DNA of 64,000 bases from Hybos culiciformis (Eukaryota > Arthropoda > Insecta > Diptera > Hybotidae): positions 110,172,485 through 110,236,484 of the forward strand of contig OZ023273.1 in NCBI GenBank assembly GCA_964007475.1. Direction: 5' to 3'. The number at the start of each line of letters is the position of its first letter. The stretch's first letter is position 1. The notes under the pieces are model-generated. The model saw only the letters and a program-made list of their open reading frames with translations, was not told where the DNA came from and made no database searches. Shown piece after piece: positions 26,001 to 37,406 of this stretch. Position numbers and translations under genes: made by a program.

Positions 26001-28927
26001 TTATAATTTTAGAATTTTAAATTTGCATGAAAATTTCATGAATTATTTTTACTGATAAAATTATGTCTAAATTTTTAGGATTCCTTTACAAAAACTAAAC
26101 TTTCACTTTTTTAATTAATTTTTTCATACCCCTTTTTTTAATAGTTGTTGTAAGCTCACTTTAACTCAACGATATCATGGGAAAAAACTACTATTATTGA
26201 TCAAACCAACTCTATAAAATCAATCATAATCTGATGTATATTAATAATAACCGGAACTATAATAGAATATTGAATTAGAGACAATAATATAACAATAAAT
26301 TTACGTTCCACAATGTCTAAAAATAAATTATTTATAAATCGTCTGAAAAATTGTTTTTTTTTTTAAGGCTTAACTTCACGATCTTTATATGCGATTTAAA
26401 TATTATATTTTTTTTATGAAGAAAAGAATTAAGTTTAAAATTAATAATATACCTGTATACAATTAGATAAAATCTATGTACTCAATATACGTAAGTAGAA
26501 AAAAAAATACTATAATAACAATAGTTTTCAGGTGTATAATAACTAATTGATTAATAATAATAAATCAATACATGAAAATTGTACAAAAAATTTAATATTC
26601 ATTCAATGAGATTAACATTTAGGTAGAATTTGTATATGAGAGAAATTCCCATAATAATATATAAATATATGCAGTTTAGTTATAAACAACATTAATCATT
26701 CAAAAGACTATATATTTTTATTAAATTTTTATTAAAATTAAAAATACATAAAATTGAGAATAAATTAATTGGATTAATTAAATTTCATTGGCAATGCAGA
26801 ACTATTTGATATTTTGGTGCTCATCTTTTGATTGAAAAGAGCATTCGTTTATTCAAATGTCTAAAAATAAATTTAATTATGTTTTGTTATTTATTGATTA
26901 TGTGACGCTAATATTTTTAGTAGATTCTACAATACTTATGTTGTAGAAAATTCAGGAAAAAGTTAATTGATATTCTGTATTTTTCTGTTTGATATTATTA
27001 AATTGATGCGATTATTGATGTAACCAATAAAATACACTTAAATATCATTTTGGTTATTTTATTAATAATTTCTTTTTCGTTTACTATAAATTCTTATATT
27101 CGAAAACAAAAACACATTAATTAACATTATAATTAAGTGATTATTAAAAATTTTAGTATTCTACATAAAGATACGACATAAATATGTTATATATGATATT
27201 AAAATTAAGAAGTAAATCTGCAGGTAGGTGGATGTTCAACATAATTATTTATTATGTTATTTTTATTATATAAGGTATGAGTATAAAAGTGAAAACATTT
27301 ACCAAAAATCAAATCTATCTCCAAATGAAATAATCGTCGATCATATTTAAATAAATTTTTTAACCATTTGAAATTTGAAACTATATGAACCTTTTATGGA
27401 TGGTGTGAAAACCAATTTTATGTTATGTTGAAATAAAAAAAAAAAAAAATAGAAAACGAATATTTATGTATAATGGTATTATGTTTTAAAACTATTTTTT
27501 TACATTTTCTTTTAAACATATGTGGAAAAATCTTAGTTAATGTAACACGTATTTTATAAGAGAAGTAAAAAAAAAAAAAAAAAATTAAGCATAATCTTAT
27601 TAAATAATTGAAAAGAAAAATTTTATTATGAATCATTGTTGTGAATCACGCGATTTAATTCACGGTTTGATATAATTTTTTTTTTATTTTAATTTTTCAT
27701 GTCAGCTCAAAAAATCGTGAGAAATCTGTATTGATCTCTTTTTAACATCTTTTAAAATTATTGGCAAATTTGGTAATCTTATATGGTGCAATAAATAATT
27801 TTTTTCATTTTTTATTATTAAAAACATGTAACAGCATTAAAATAAAAATTCACTTATAAGAATAATAAAATTCCGTTAAAGTCATATACATTATTTTAAT
27901 GTTTTTAACGGTATTGAACAATTTAAATAGCATAAAAATTTTCCTTTTGCATAAATAAATTTTATAAAGAAAAAAAATTTTATTTGTTTAATTATGTTTT
28001 ATAGGTTTTATTACGAATTTTTATTTATTTTTAACTTTCAATAACAATACAGTTGAGTCTAATTAGAAAATTTCAAATTCTTAGGGTCTTAAGATATCGT
28101 TTATTAATGCATGATACAGATGAGTTAAATAATTATTGAACTTGAGTTGGCCAGTTTAGAGTTTAATCGTTTATTCTATAGGGTTGCTGACAGTGTTTTT
28201 AAACAGGTCCTTCAACCTGGTTGAAAAACAACAAATCATTTTCGGGGAGTTCATACAAGTTGATAAAGAAGTTTAAATGTTTCGCGTGAAATAACGCCTT
28301 TATTATTATTTATATATTTGATTTAAATATGTACATGAATCTGATTTAATTTATCCATTACATATTAAATTACATTCTGCGTTATTTCATTTTATATTGT
28401 GTTTTATCGCTAAATTCGCAATTATTTCACCAGAAATATTTCCCTAAAAATACGTCATGTAAAAGGACCACTAGAATAAACATTCAACACACCTAAATCA
28501 TTCTTTTACATTTTTAAAGGGTTTGAATATGTAAAAATTTTCTTAGCTTTTATGTTAAGTCAAGTTCTATTTTACTTATTCCATTATTAATAATTCTATA
28601 TTATTTTGGAACAGATTCTTTAACCATTACCAAGAAAGATTATGAGTCAAATACTTAAAATAATTGTTTTATGACTTCTGAGTCGTCTATTATTAATTAT
28701 AATTAATGATTGTTTATTAGAATACAAATATTTACAAATATTATGCCTTCAATTTTGTAAAGACAAGCTAAACAACGCAAAAAAAAAAAAAAAAACATCT
28801 AACAGTAAAATCATCTCGAACTTGAACTATATATTATAACTACTTTATGACAAAAGAAACTCGAAAGCTATTGAAGGAAAACGAAATTTTCAAAATTAAA
28901 CTTCTCTCTAAACCTAATACATTTGTT
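23026..28927. other. Gene-free AT-rich stretch
   Basis: Poly-A and poly-T tracts and TA-rich runs. I see no exon with both convincing borders and coding-like content. Confidence 0.6.
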
Positions 28928-29005
28928 TCTATGTTATCTATTTTTTCTGTTGAATTAACCATAGAGTCTATGTTATCTATTTTTTCTGTTGAATTAACCA
29001 TAGAG
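28928..29005. repeat. Perfect 39-bp tandem duplication
   Basis: Two exact copies, 28928-28966 and 28967-29005, each starting TCTATGTTATC and ending CATAGAG. Identity is complete, so the event is recent. The second copy ends inside the first bases of the foldback at 29003. Confidence 0.95.
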
Positions 29006-29277
29006 TAATAATATATATAAGAGGGTCAGAATTCATACAAGTAAATTTCAGAATTTTTTTTTCAAATAACTCAAAAATGATGACAATATTTTCAATGTAT
29101 TGAATAAAAATTTCATACTCAAATGTGTTTATTCTTAATACAATAATAAAAATAATAAAATTAAGAATAAACACATTTGAGTTAAAAAATTTTACTCAAT
29201 ACATTCAAAATATTGTCATAATTTTTGAAAAACATTTACTTGTATGAATTCTGTCCCTCTTATAAATATTATTACTC
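29003..29277. mobile_element. Foldback or MITE with about 120-bp inverted arms
   Basis: The left arm begins GAGTAATAATATATATAAGA and the right arm ends with its near-inverse. Arms of about 120-130 bp match at most positions, including shared GTATGAATTCTG and AACACATTTGAGTT stretches. The loop is a short ATA-rich spacer near 29138-29159. No clear target duplication is seen, so origin by transposition rather than by inverted duplication is unproven. Confidence 0.75.
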
Positions 29278-29666
29278 AATGATTTAACATTGTCCCTAAA
29301 ACATATAGTTTAATACCTTAAAAAAAATGTAATCGAATATTAATCTACACACATACTTTAAAGATTAAAATATTTGAAATTACAATTCGTATTGATTTTG
29401 TATTAAAAAAAAAATACCTAGATATATTATATGTTGCAAATATTCTTCTTGAAATTGCAATTTTCACGTTAAAAAAAAAATATTTATTGCTTTTTATCGT
29501 GTTGGAATTTACCTAACATTTTTTTTTCTAAACTGAAAAACTACAAAATTTTTTATGTACCTATATTTCCAACATAATTAACGTTAAGATTTGTAAAAAC
29601 TTTAATTTTAATAGATATTATACGGTTACAAAACATTAGTCATTCTTTATGTATTTTTTTTTTCAG

Positions 29667-29714
29667 ATATTTTTTAACAATTTGAATGCAAAATACGAGT
29701 TGGAAATTTTAAAG
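29667..29714 (+). CDS. Candidate internal 48-bp coding exon
   Basis: A long pyrimidine tract ending in TTTCAG precedes exactly 16 open codons that read IFFNNLNAKYELEILK and end at AAG|GTAAGT, a near-perfect donor. Both borders are phase 0, so it can join the phase-0 exon at 48487 directly across 18.8 kb. Open frames of 16 codons are common by chance in such DNA; the pairing of strong borders with a sensible joined peptide is the argument. A matching upstream coding exon is not certain. Confidence 0.4.
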
Positions 29715-31047
29715 GTAAGTTTAAAGCATAAAAACAATAAAAATTAACATAATTAAGATCATTCTGATATTTTATGTGCTAAATTTTATTCTAAAACTTG
29801 AACTAAACATTATTAGGAAGACCGGTAAGAATATTATAAAATATTATTTGATGAAGCTTTAAATAGATAGTTTGAAGAACTTACTACTAATAAGTATGTT
29901 TTAATATAAAGTACAAGGTCAAATGCATTTTGAATTTATCAATGAACCGGGTTTTTTCAGTGTGATAGATAAGATTAACATTAGAATAATAATTTTTATA
30001 AACATTTTTTTATCAATTTATTTATTTCAACATTATCATTTTTTCATATTAATTTTCCTTATTTATCATACAAAATATCACACTTCACTATTTATAGTTC
30101 AAATTTTGAAATACGTAGAAATCTTAATTTAGAATTTCAACTTTATTGCCTTTCAAAACTATATTGTATTATATTTGAATCAAATACATTTTCCATTATT
30201 CTTATCTGTTAATTATATAACAACATGACAGAATGAGAATAAATAATATTAAAAAGATAGTCGATATGAGTAGTTTTTTAAGTGCAAGGTGGTGATTTTT
30301 TTTCCACAATAACTAAATAAAAATATATGCTTTTAACATACCCACAAATAGGTATGCAAAAAATTGCATAAAATAAATATTCATGTTTATTTAAGAAAAA
30401 AAAATTTAATGACCTTTTGAAGCTTTTGAAGTGCAAATGTCAATATATTTTAAGATTTAATATTAAGTATTATACAATTCAAAAATAAAAGAAATGATGC
30501 TTAGAATAATTTATAAAATTTGAACACATACCAAAAACTGCATTTTAATAAAATTATGTTTAACAAGAATCTGGGAAATGTTATTGGATTGAAAATAAAT
30601 TTGATTTCTTCAAAATTTTTACCTTTATTCAAAAGCTTTAAAAAATACTAATTCAATAGTAAAATTCGTTTCTAATTTAACAGTAATTTAATGCGAAATT
30701 AGGTCTTTAAATTTTTATGCTAATTAAGCTTCCATTAAGTTTCCAAGAGAAACAAGTCTTTGAAGTTTTCAACAAAACAAACATTAGAAAGGCTATTGAA
30801 GTAAATTTGCAATTAATCTTTCGATTTTTGTTAAAAATTATCTTAACATTTCTCAAAATGTCTGTAATATTTTCTAAAATATCTATAAACAAGCTAACAT
30901 AATTTGTTTTCTTCCTTTTTTTTATTTATATTGTTTAACAAATATACACTTCATAATTAATTAAAACAAAATATATTTAGTTCAACATTAAAACTTTAAT
31001 AATATTTAAGTTACATAAAAAAAAAAAACTAAAATTCACAATTCTTT
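29715..31047. other. AT-rich spacer and Gip 3' UTR
   Basis: Holds the Gip 3' UTR on the minus strand. The 61-codon frames that overlap on both strands at 30707-30902 are best explained by chance. Confidence 0.6.
30921..30926 (-). terminator. Candidate polyadenylation signal of Gip
   Basis: The minus strand reads AATAAA here, about 120 nt past the Gip stop codon, in a T-rich 3' UTR. This is the first canonical hexamer after the stop. Position and spacing are the only evidence. Confidence 0.5.
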
Positions 31048-33727
31048 TTATAAAGTCTGGTCTAATTCTTTAATCCATTTTAAACCATTAGTTGTGCCAT
31101 CTTTAGGCTTATATTCACAACCAATCCAATCTGTATAACCTAATTCTTCAATAACATTCAAAACATACCGATAATTTAATTCTCCAGATTCGCTTGGCTC
31201 ATCACGATTTGGTACTTGAGCAATTTGAATGTGACCGACATAAGGCATATAGTCTTTTAACGAATTTGTTATATTACCACAAATATGTTGTAAATGATAA
31301 ACATCTACCATTAATTTAATAAACGGACTGTTAACCTTTTTCAATACATCAATAGCTTGAAATAATACACATCAATGTTAACATTCTTTAAAAATAAAAA
31401 TAAATACAATTACATACCAGTCTCGTAGTTATTTAAAAAATATCCAGGAACAGCATATTTGTTAATTGGCTCAATTACTCCGACAATTCCTTCTGGTTCT
31501 AAAATCTTAGCAGCGTACTTCAAATTATTCACATAAGTTTCCAAACATTTGTTCATGTCAGCTGTTTCCTCAACTTTGCCCGCCATTAAATGAATCCTAA
31601 AAAATAATTATGTATGTATAAAAAAAACTTAAAATAAATGTTCTTGTAGAAAAATCCTAGAGTATAAGGAAAATTTTAAACAATAAGAGCTACGTTTCTT
31701 TTATTGATAATTATGTTGATACTGTATAACAGCTTAGCCATTGTCTTCAATTTAAATAAATTCAGAAAACATAACGAATTTAAATTCCAATATAATGCTT
31801 TTAGTTGTTGAAATCCTTTAACTGAATAACCTAGCTTTTATCACCACTCTTATCGTTTAACACAGTTCTTATCACTGCTTCAACATGTAATGTAATCAAT
31901 TTCTCCTTTACACTAACCTTTTCAATAAAAAACTATAAAAAAAAAAAAAAAAAAAAAAAAAATTGGAAATAATCATTTTCAAATTGGAAATAATCATTTT
32001 CAAAATGAAAATAATCATTTTCAAAATGGAATTAATCATTTTCAAAATGGAAATAATCATTTTCAAAATGGAAATAATCATTTTCAAATTGGAAAATAAT
32101 TTTAAAATAGTAAGGTACCAAGCCAGATACACTCAAACAGTGTTTGACGTTTTTTATTAGTTGCATCTTTGCCAAAAAGTGCAATGTATAAAAAAAATAT
32201 TTTTGTTTTAAAAAATGGCGTACATTGAGAAATGGGAACCTGATAATTATTTCCATTTTGAAAATGATTATTTCCAATTTGAAAATGATTATTTCCAATT
32301 TGAAGTTGAAAAGGTATAGAATCGGAGCTCTTACTGTTTATCGCAGCTCTAACAAAAATCTTAACCTAAGATATTCATAATTTTATCACAAATATTTTCA
32401 TTAAAATCAATTCATTTATATTTTATCCAACATAAAATAGATAGCTTGGAAGTAACTATTGCAAAAAGAATTCACTTTTTCCATTGCAATAGTAAACTTT
32501 TCCGACTTTCGTAGCATCGATGTAAATGTAAGTGGATAGTAAGTTTAAGGTTTATCAGTAAATGTGTAGTTTGTGCAACAAATAAGTCCCTTACTTTTTA
32601 CATTTCAACGTTTTTGTTGCTTCAATAGTATCTTGAAGGTGATTTTTAAATTCATTTACACAATGTGGCAGTGATGTACAACCAAATTTAGTTTCTGGAG
32701 TTTTACCTAAAAGTAAATAAAAATGCTTTTATTCTTATACTAATTATTACACTAATGTAGTTAACAAATTAAGCGGAAGTAACACATTATTATTATGCAT
32801 AATATAATTACTAATGGAGAGTTACTATGTTAATAACTTTTATTATGGCAGTGGACTCTAAAAATTTTAAAACCTTAAAAAGTTAAAAATGTAAATATCT
32901 TCTATTTGTTAAATTTTCATGAATAATTAAGCAAAACTAACAAAAATGCCTCTCGTCACCATACCTTTATGGATGGGTAAATGTAACTAGGTACTAATCA
33001 TTGATTAAGGGTATACCGAACTGAGTATCTTTGTAGTATTCTAAATCAATGATATAATCTTATAAATTTGTAATGTTTAAGAACTTACTTCGTGATGAGA
33101 AGTTTACATAAGTTGATATTTATCAACTTAAAATTTAAACATATCAAAACAAATTGTTTTTTCTACCTACCACAGGTATTTATTTTAAAAATTTTTAATT
33201 TTACCTTCTAATTTAAAATTGCATTATGTATAACAAGTATGAGACATGTATATTTGACAAATGCACATTTTAAAAAGAACATACACGACACTGTAACTCC
33301 TACCTGATAACATCATCTTGAAAAATTCACTGGATGACAACAACGTTTTACTGTCGTCGTATCAAACATTAACCTTGACGTTAGTAAACTTTTATTTTAT
33401 ACAATGCCACAAAACTATCGTTAGAAAAAGAGAGACAGTAACAATGACAGTAAAATATAAATAAAACAAAAAAACATTTATCAACAAAAACAAACTTAAA
33501 AAAAAAAATTTCCAAAATTTTAATTTACCTAATTTTATATTTAACAAAGTTTGTTGCAATCCATATTTATTAATAGTTTTAGAAATTTCTTCACAAGGAA
33601 CATCTTCTGGAAATGGTCCTTCGATGCCTTTGAAACCGGCTGCAGCAGCTAAACAATATCTTTCCAATAATCCCGATGAATTTTCCGTAAATAAAAAATT
33701 TAAATTAGCGCAAAATTTTGCTGACAT
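31048..33727 (-). CDS. Gip: Putative hydroxypyruvate isomerase, four exons
   Basis: Sugar-phosphate-isomerase-type TIM-barrel enzyme of the Hyi family, whose bacterial members interconvert hydroxypyruvate and tartronate semialdehyde; the animal role is poorly defined and probably cytosolic. Coding exons read on the minus strand: 33727-33529, 32706-32595, 31596-31418, 31355-31048. All junctions are GT/AG and the phases fit, giving 798 nt and 265 residues, close to the family's usual length. The start is the first in-frame ATG, giving MSAKFCANLNFLF. Visible family signatures are IHLMAG (105-110), VGVIEPIN with Glu146, LMVDVYHLQ with Asp181, GHIQIAQVPNRDEP with Gln207, GELNY (221-225) and WIGCEYKP with Glu244. 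Glu146 and Glu244 match the catalytic glutamates of the family. There is no signal peptide. Intron 31597-32594 carries a 21-bp repeat array. Family assignment is firm; substrate is inferred. Confidence 0.95.
31963..32107 (+). repeat. 21-bp tandem repeat array in Gip intron 2
   Basis: Six full 21-bp units (variants of WTGGAAATAATCATTTTCAAA) and a partial seventh follow directly after a 26-A run (31937-31962). Because 21 is a multiple of three, the array produces spurious open frames on both strands. Confidence 0.95.
32246..32304 (-). repeat. Inverted copies of the 21-bp repeat
   Basis: About two and a half units of the same repeat in opposite orientation, about 140 bp after the plus-oriented array. 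Together they can form an intramolecular hairpin within the Gip intron. Confidence 0.9.
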
Positions 33728-34405
33728 TATTTTTCTTTCAAGCAAACTGTTTAAGTTAACGAATAAAACAAAAATGTTCTAGTTTTTTTTTATTTTTATA
33801 TAAAATTAATAAAAATTAAAAAAAAGATAAGATTAAAATTGAAAAAAAAAATTAAATTCCATTAAACAAGAAGAGGTAAAAAATTTTATAAATAAAAAAA
33901 CTTAGTAAAATATTTATTTACATTAGTGTGGGTAATATAAATTTATGAGATTATGAGAGCATTTGAGTGGATTGAGAATTAATTCAGATACTTTATCATA
34001 CTTTCGCCAAACCCAAATAAACAACTGTTGTGACAGTATGATGTTTTTTTATATGATGTGTTTTTATATTTAAAAAATTATTTGTACCTATTTTTCAATT
34101 TGAAAGAGAGAAAATAGTGAGAATGTGAGTTTCACTCAATGTCAATAAATAAATCCATTTTAAAAATTTAAAAACTGTGTAAAATGAGAATGGTTGGTTG
34201 TTGAATGTTATAACCGCCTATCGAGACTATTCTAAGATTTTAAAAATTATTTTTAAATAATTTATGTCAATGTAAAATAACAAAAAAATGACTTTTTAAG
34301 AATTGAAAAAAAAAAAAATAATTAAAGCCCGTTTGAAAAAGGCAAATATTGAAATAAAAATAGAATAAATAGAATTTGGATTACATTTTTTACCTTCTAA
34401 CCCCC

Positions 34406-34790
34406 AGGTTAGACTGGATTTTTTTACTATCTTGACGAAGATAGTAGTTTGGTGAAATTTTATTACTTTATTAATTGTCAATTTACTATCTTCTCTACTA
34501 GCAGGATTTAAATCACGACAGTTGAGAAGATAGTTGACTGGATAGTCACAGTCAGAAAAAAAGAACAAATATTTTTTTTTACTTTAACAATACAAAATTA
34601 AAAATTGTATGCCTTGTTTTTTTTTATCACTGTACTAAAAAAAAGCAAAAAAATTTAATGCAAAAAAATGAAAACATGATAAAAATTGATAGAAATCACG
34701 ATAGTAAAAAGACACTCAATCAACTATCTTCTTACAAAACAGATAAAAAACACATACAATGATCAGTTTACTATCCAGAGTCTAATCTCT
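34406..34790. mobile_element. Possible MITE with repeated GATAGT motifs
   Basis: Ends near AGGTTAGACTGGAT (34406) and the imperfect inverse near 34774-34790 (ATCCAGAGTCTAATCTC). Eight GATAGT or ACTATC copies lie inside, clustered toward both ends, like subterminal transposase-binding repeats. No target duplication was recognised and the ends need a gap to align. Confidence 0.4.
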
Positions 34791-36595
34791 GCGTAACTCT
34801 ACTAGAGGTTTAAAACCCGAAGGCTTCAATTTAGTATACAGGTAATGTTTGTTAGGTGTAAACATTAAACCTTCCAATATTACAGCAGACTCGACAACAG
34901 AAGTTACGTACGTAAACGAAAAAATTTTATTTTAATTAAAACCAAGCCCAGCCCAAACAAATTATCTACAATACAAATCCAATTGTACAATTTTCTATAA
35001 TGCATTTTGATTTTACTCACTTTATACTCTAATTTTTTGACATAAAAAAAGCCGAGAGAAATTGCGGAAACTCACACACACACTCAAAAATAAAATGCCG
35101 AAATAATTCGTAAATTTGTAGGTATAATTTTTAATAGATGTTTCTTTGAAATTCTAAAAAGTATGTAAATCACAATTTTTTCTTTTACCTACCTAATTAG
35201 GAAATGAAATAAAATTGAATTTTTTATTTTGAGATTGATAAATAATTGGTTAAAAAACTTATTAATAAAATAAAATTTGTACAAAAACAGAACCATAAAA
35301 TATAAAAAAAAACAAAAAAAAACGTTTGAATGTGGAACCAATTTTCCAGTTAGTAACTACTTCGCATACGCCATTTTTAGAATACCGGTTTTTTTAATAG
35401 AACACTTCTCTCAAATATTTTTGAAATGAGTTCGCATTATTTTTAACCACCTATTTGGGTATTTCAAGTTTATAAGTTATTTATTTGATAAAATCTATAT
35501 GTGCTCAAGAAATAATTAACTAAATTGGGAATTTAGTTCTGTACAAAATTATTTATTGTCAAACTGATTCAAAATTATTGGTTAGTTGGTTGATGCAGGT
35601 TGAAGATGTAGGGGACCAGGATATCCAGATTTTCTTTTCCAGGAAATAAAACATTTATATACATCCAATCCTCATTTTACACGGTAGATTGGTTCCAGAG
35701 AATGCTGTGTAAAAAAAATCGTGTAAAAAAAGACACAGTACTAGAAAAAAATTAGATTGGTTTCACAACATCTAAAGGCCTACAAAAATTAATAATTTGA
35801 TAAAACAAGCAAACATTTATTTTTTTTATATATTCATGTCTATTTTATTTTACGTATTAAAACAACCAAATAGCTTTTCAAAATAAAAAAAATAAAAAAT
35901 ATTCACAACATTATAGAAATAAAAACAAATTTTAAAAATAAAAAATATTGACATATTCAAGGAACATAAAAATGAAATTGTAGAACTAAAAACAAAATAA
36001 TTCTCAGAATTATTAATTTTTCCGCGTAAATTTTGTCCGTATAAAAAAAGGATAAGTTTATTTTTGTCAACCGTGTTATTTCAAAATCGTGTAAAAAAAG
36101 GGGTGAGTGCCACTTGTACAATTACCAGTTGTACAATTTTTCAATTTGTATGGAGAAAAAAATTGTACAACTGGTATTTTTTCTCTGTACAACTGGTAAA
36201 AAATAATCCAGTTGCACAATTGACCAGTTGTACAATTTACCAGTTGTACAATCGATTTATCCAATTGTACCACTTGTACAATTCAGTTTTCACCACTTGT
36301 ACATTTTAGACCAGTTGTACAATCCTTTTTTTCTCAAATTAACCACTTGTACAATGTTTGACCAGATGTACAATATTTATTTTTATAAAATTAACCACTT
36401 GTACAATTTTTGACCAGTTGTACAATTTATCTTTTATCAAATTAACCACTTGTACAATTTTTAACCAGTTGTACAATCTCTATGGTAAAGTTATAACCGT
36501 GAAAAACTAAGCAAAATGTATGGAAAAGCTGTTGTGCATAATGGGTGGCCGTGCCCTAGCGGGGGATGGAAATAAGGCCGCTAGGATTTTTTGTT

Positions 36596-36822
36596 GCGGT
36601 CTTATTTCTTTTTGAAAAATGAAATTAGACCGCAAAAAAAGTCCTCGCGGCCTTATTTCATTTTGATAAATGAAATAAGACCGCGACCAAAATCATCGCT
36701 GCCTTATTTCATTTTGAAAAATGAAATAAGACCGCGACAAAAAAAAAATTTTTTTGGAGGGCTAATTCCATTTTTATAAATGAAATAAGGCCGCGTAGTA
36801 ATTTCATGTTTCAAAATGAAAT
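36596..36822. repeat. Tandem array of about 38-bp palindromes
   Basis: Hairpins at 36596-36633, 36647-36684, 36697-36736 and 36756-36795 each read like GCGGTCTTATTTCATTTT followed by the inverse, spaced 50-59 bp; a partial unit lies at 36801-36822. The stems end in GCGG/CCGC, unusually GC-rich for this window. Confidence 0.9.
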
Positions 36823-36859
36823 AAGACCTCGATAAAAAATCTTGTGAGGTGAGCACACA

Positions 36860-36888
36860 GGGCAAGGGGCAGCAGGGCGGCGGGCGGG
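36860..36888 (+). other. G-rich island with G-quadruplex pattern
   Basis: Five runs of three or more G (36860-36862, 36866-36869, 36875-36877, 36882-36884, 36886-36888) are separated by loops of one to five bases. It is the core of a GC-rich patch, about 36845-36925, inside the composite repeat. Structure formation is inferred from the pattern. Confidence 0.7.
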
Positions 36889-37277
36889 CGGTTGGTCAGT
36901 GGGATTTGCGGCGCCAGCCCTAGTGCCTTTTCCAAAAATTGTACAAGTGGTAAATTACAAAAAAAAAAAAGATTGTACAACTGTCAAAAATTGTACAAGT
37001 GGTTAATTCGAAAAAATCGAGATTGTACAACTGGTCTAAAATGTACAACTGGATTGTACAACTGGCACTAGTCTGTACAAGTGGTCAATTGTACAAGTGG
37101 AATCTTTTTACCACTTGTACAATCCAAAAAACCAGATGTACAATTAAATTTTAAATTGTACAAGTGGTATTTTGGATTGTACAACTGGTACAAAAAAATT
37201 GTACAACTGGTAATTGTACAACTGACATGCATCCTAAAAAAAGACCGTGTAAAAAAGGGTTCGGTGTATTAATTTAA

Positions 37278-37406
37278 AAATCAAAAGAAAGTTATATTCA
37301 TCTCATTACAGAAAAGATTCGGCTTGATACAGATCCTAAGCATGTTTGGCCTCATGGTATAAAAAGTCATAAATTTGTGTTTCAGTACAATTATTTTTTT
37401 AAATAG
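37278..37406 (+). pseudogene. Protein-like 41-codon fragment, unidentified
   Basis: Open between two stops; the middle reads KIRLDTDPKHVWPHGIKSHK, far less AT-biased than its surroundings. No ATG opens it, and it lies directly beside the right end of the TTGTACAA composite repeat, so it may be a remnant of a transposon protein. A 45-bp segment, 37311-37355, also has splice-like borders (TTACAG and ATG|GTATAA). The opposite strand is open here too, so the coding sense is not settled. Confidence 0.2.

Larger units (their letters stand above)
35677..37252. mobile_element. Possible larger element bounded by TTTTACACGG inverted ends
   Basis: TTTTACACGGT near 35677 is the inverse of ACCGTGTAAAA near 37242. 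Further CGTGTAAAA copies lie at about 35722 and 36089. This could be a non-autonomous element into which the TTGTACAA arrays expanded. No target duplication was recognised, so the borders are tentative. Confidence 0.4.
36089..37256. repeat. Composite inverted-repeat block with TTGTACAA arrays
   Basis: The left arm (about 36108-36475) carries about 16 copies of CCAGTTGTACAAT or CCACTTGTACAAT. The right arm (about 36940-37230) carries about 14 copies, mostly in the complementary orientation (ATTGTACAACTGG, ATTGTACAAGTGG). Between them lie a palindrome array and a G-rich island. Both outer edges carry a CGTGTAAAAAA motif (36089 and 37244). There is no credible protein; the frames seen here come from the repeats. 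Confidence 0.9.

Noticed and set aside
30707..30902. Overlapping 61-codon frames on opposite strands
   Set aside because: No splice or start context, AT-driven composition and perfect overlap on both strands point to chance.
31963..32088. CRISPR-like regular repeat
   Set aside because: The units abut without spacers and the DNA is eukaryotic; it is a plain tandem array.
31908..32298. Repetitive open frames on both strands (KMEIIIF repeats)
   Set aside because: They are products of the 21-bp tandem array, whose period is a multiple of three, inside a Gip intron.
36064..37272. Several 60-80 codon frames rich in Tyr, Asn, Leu and Val-Gln-Leu
   Set aside because: They arise from the TTGTACAA and palindrome repeats and appear on both strands.
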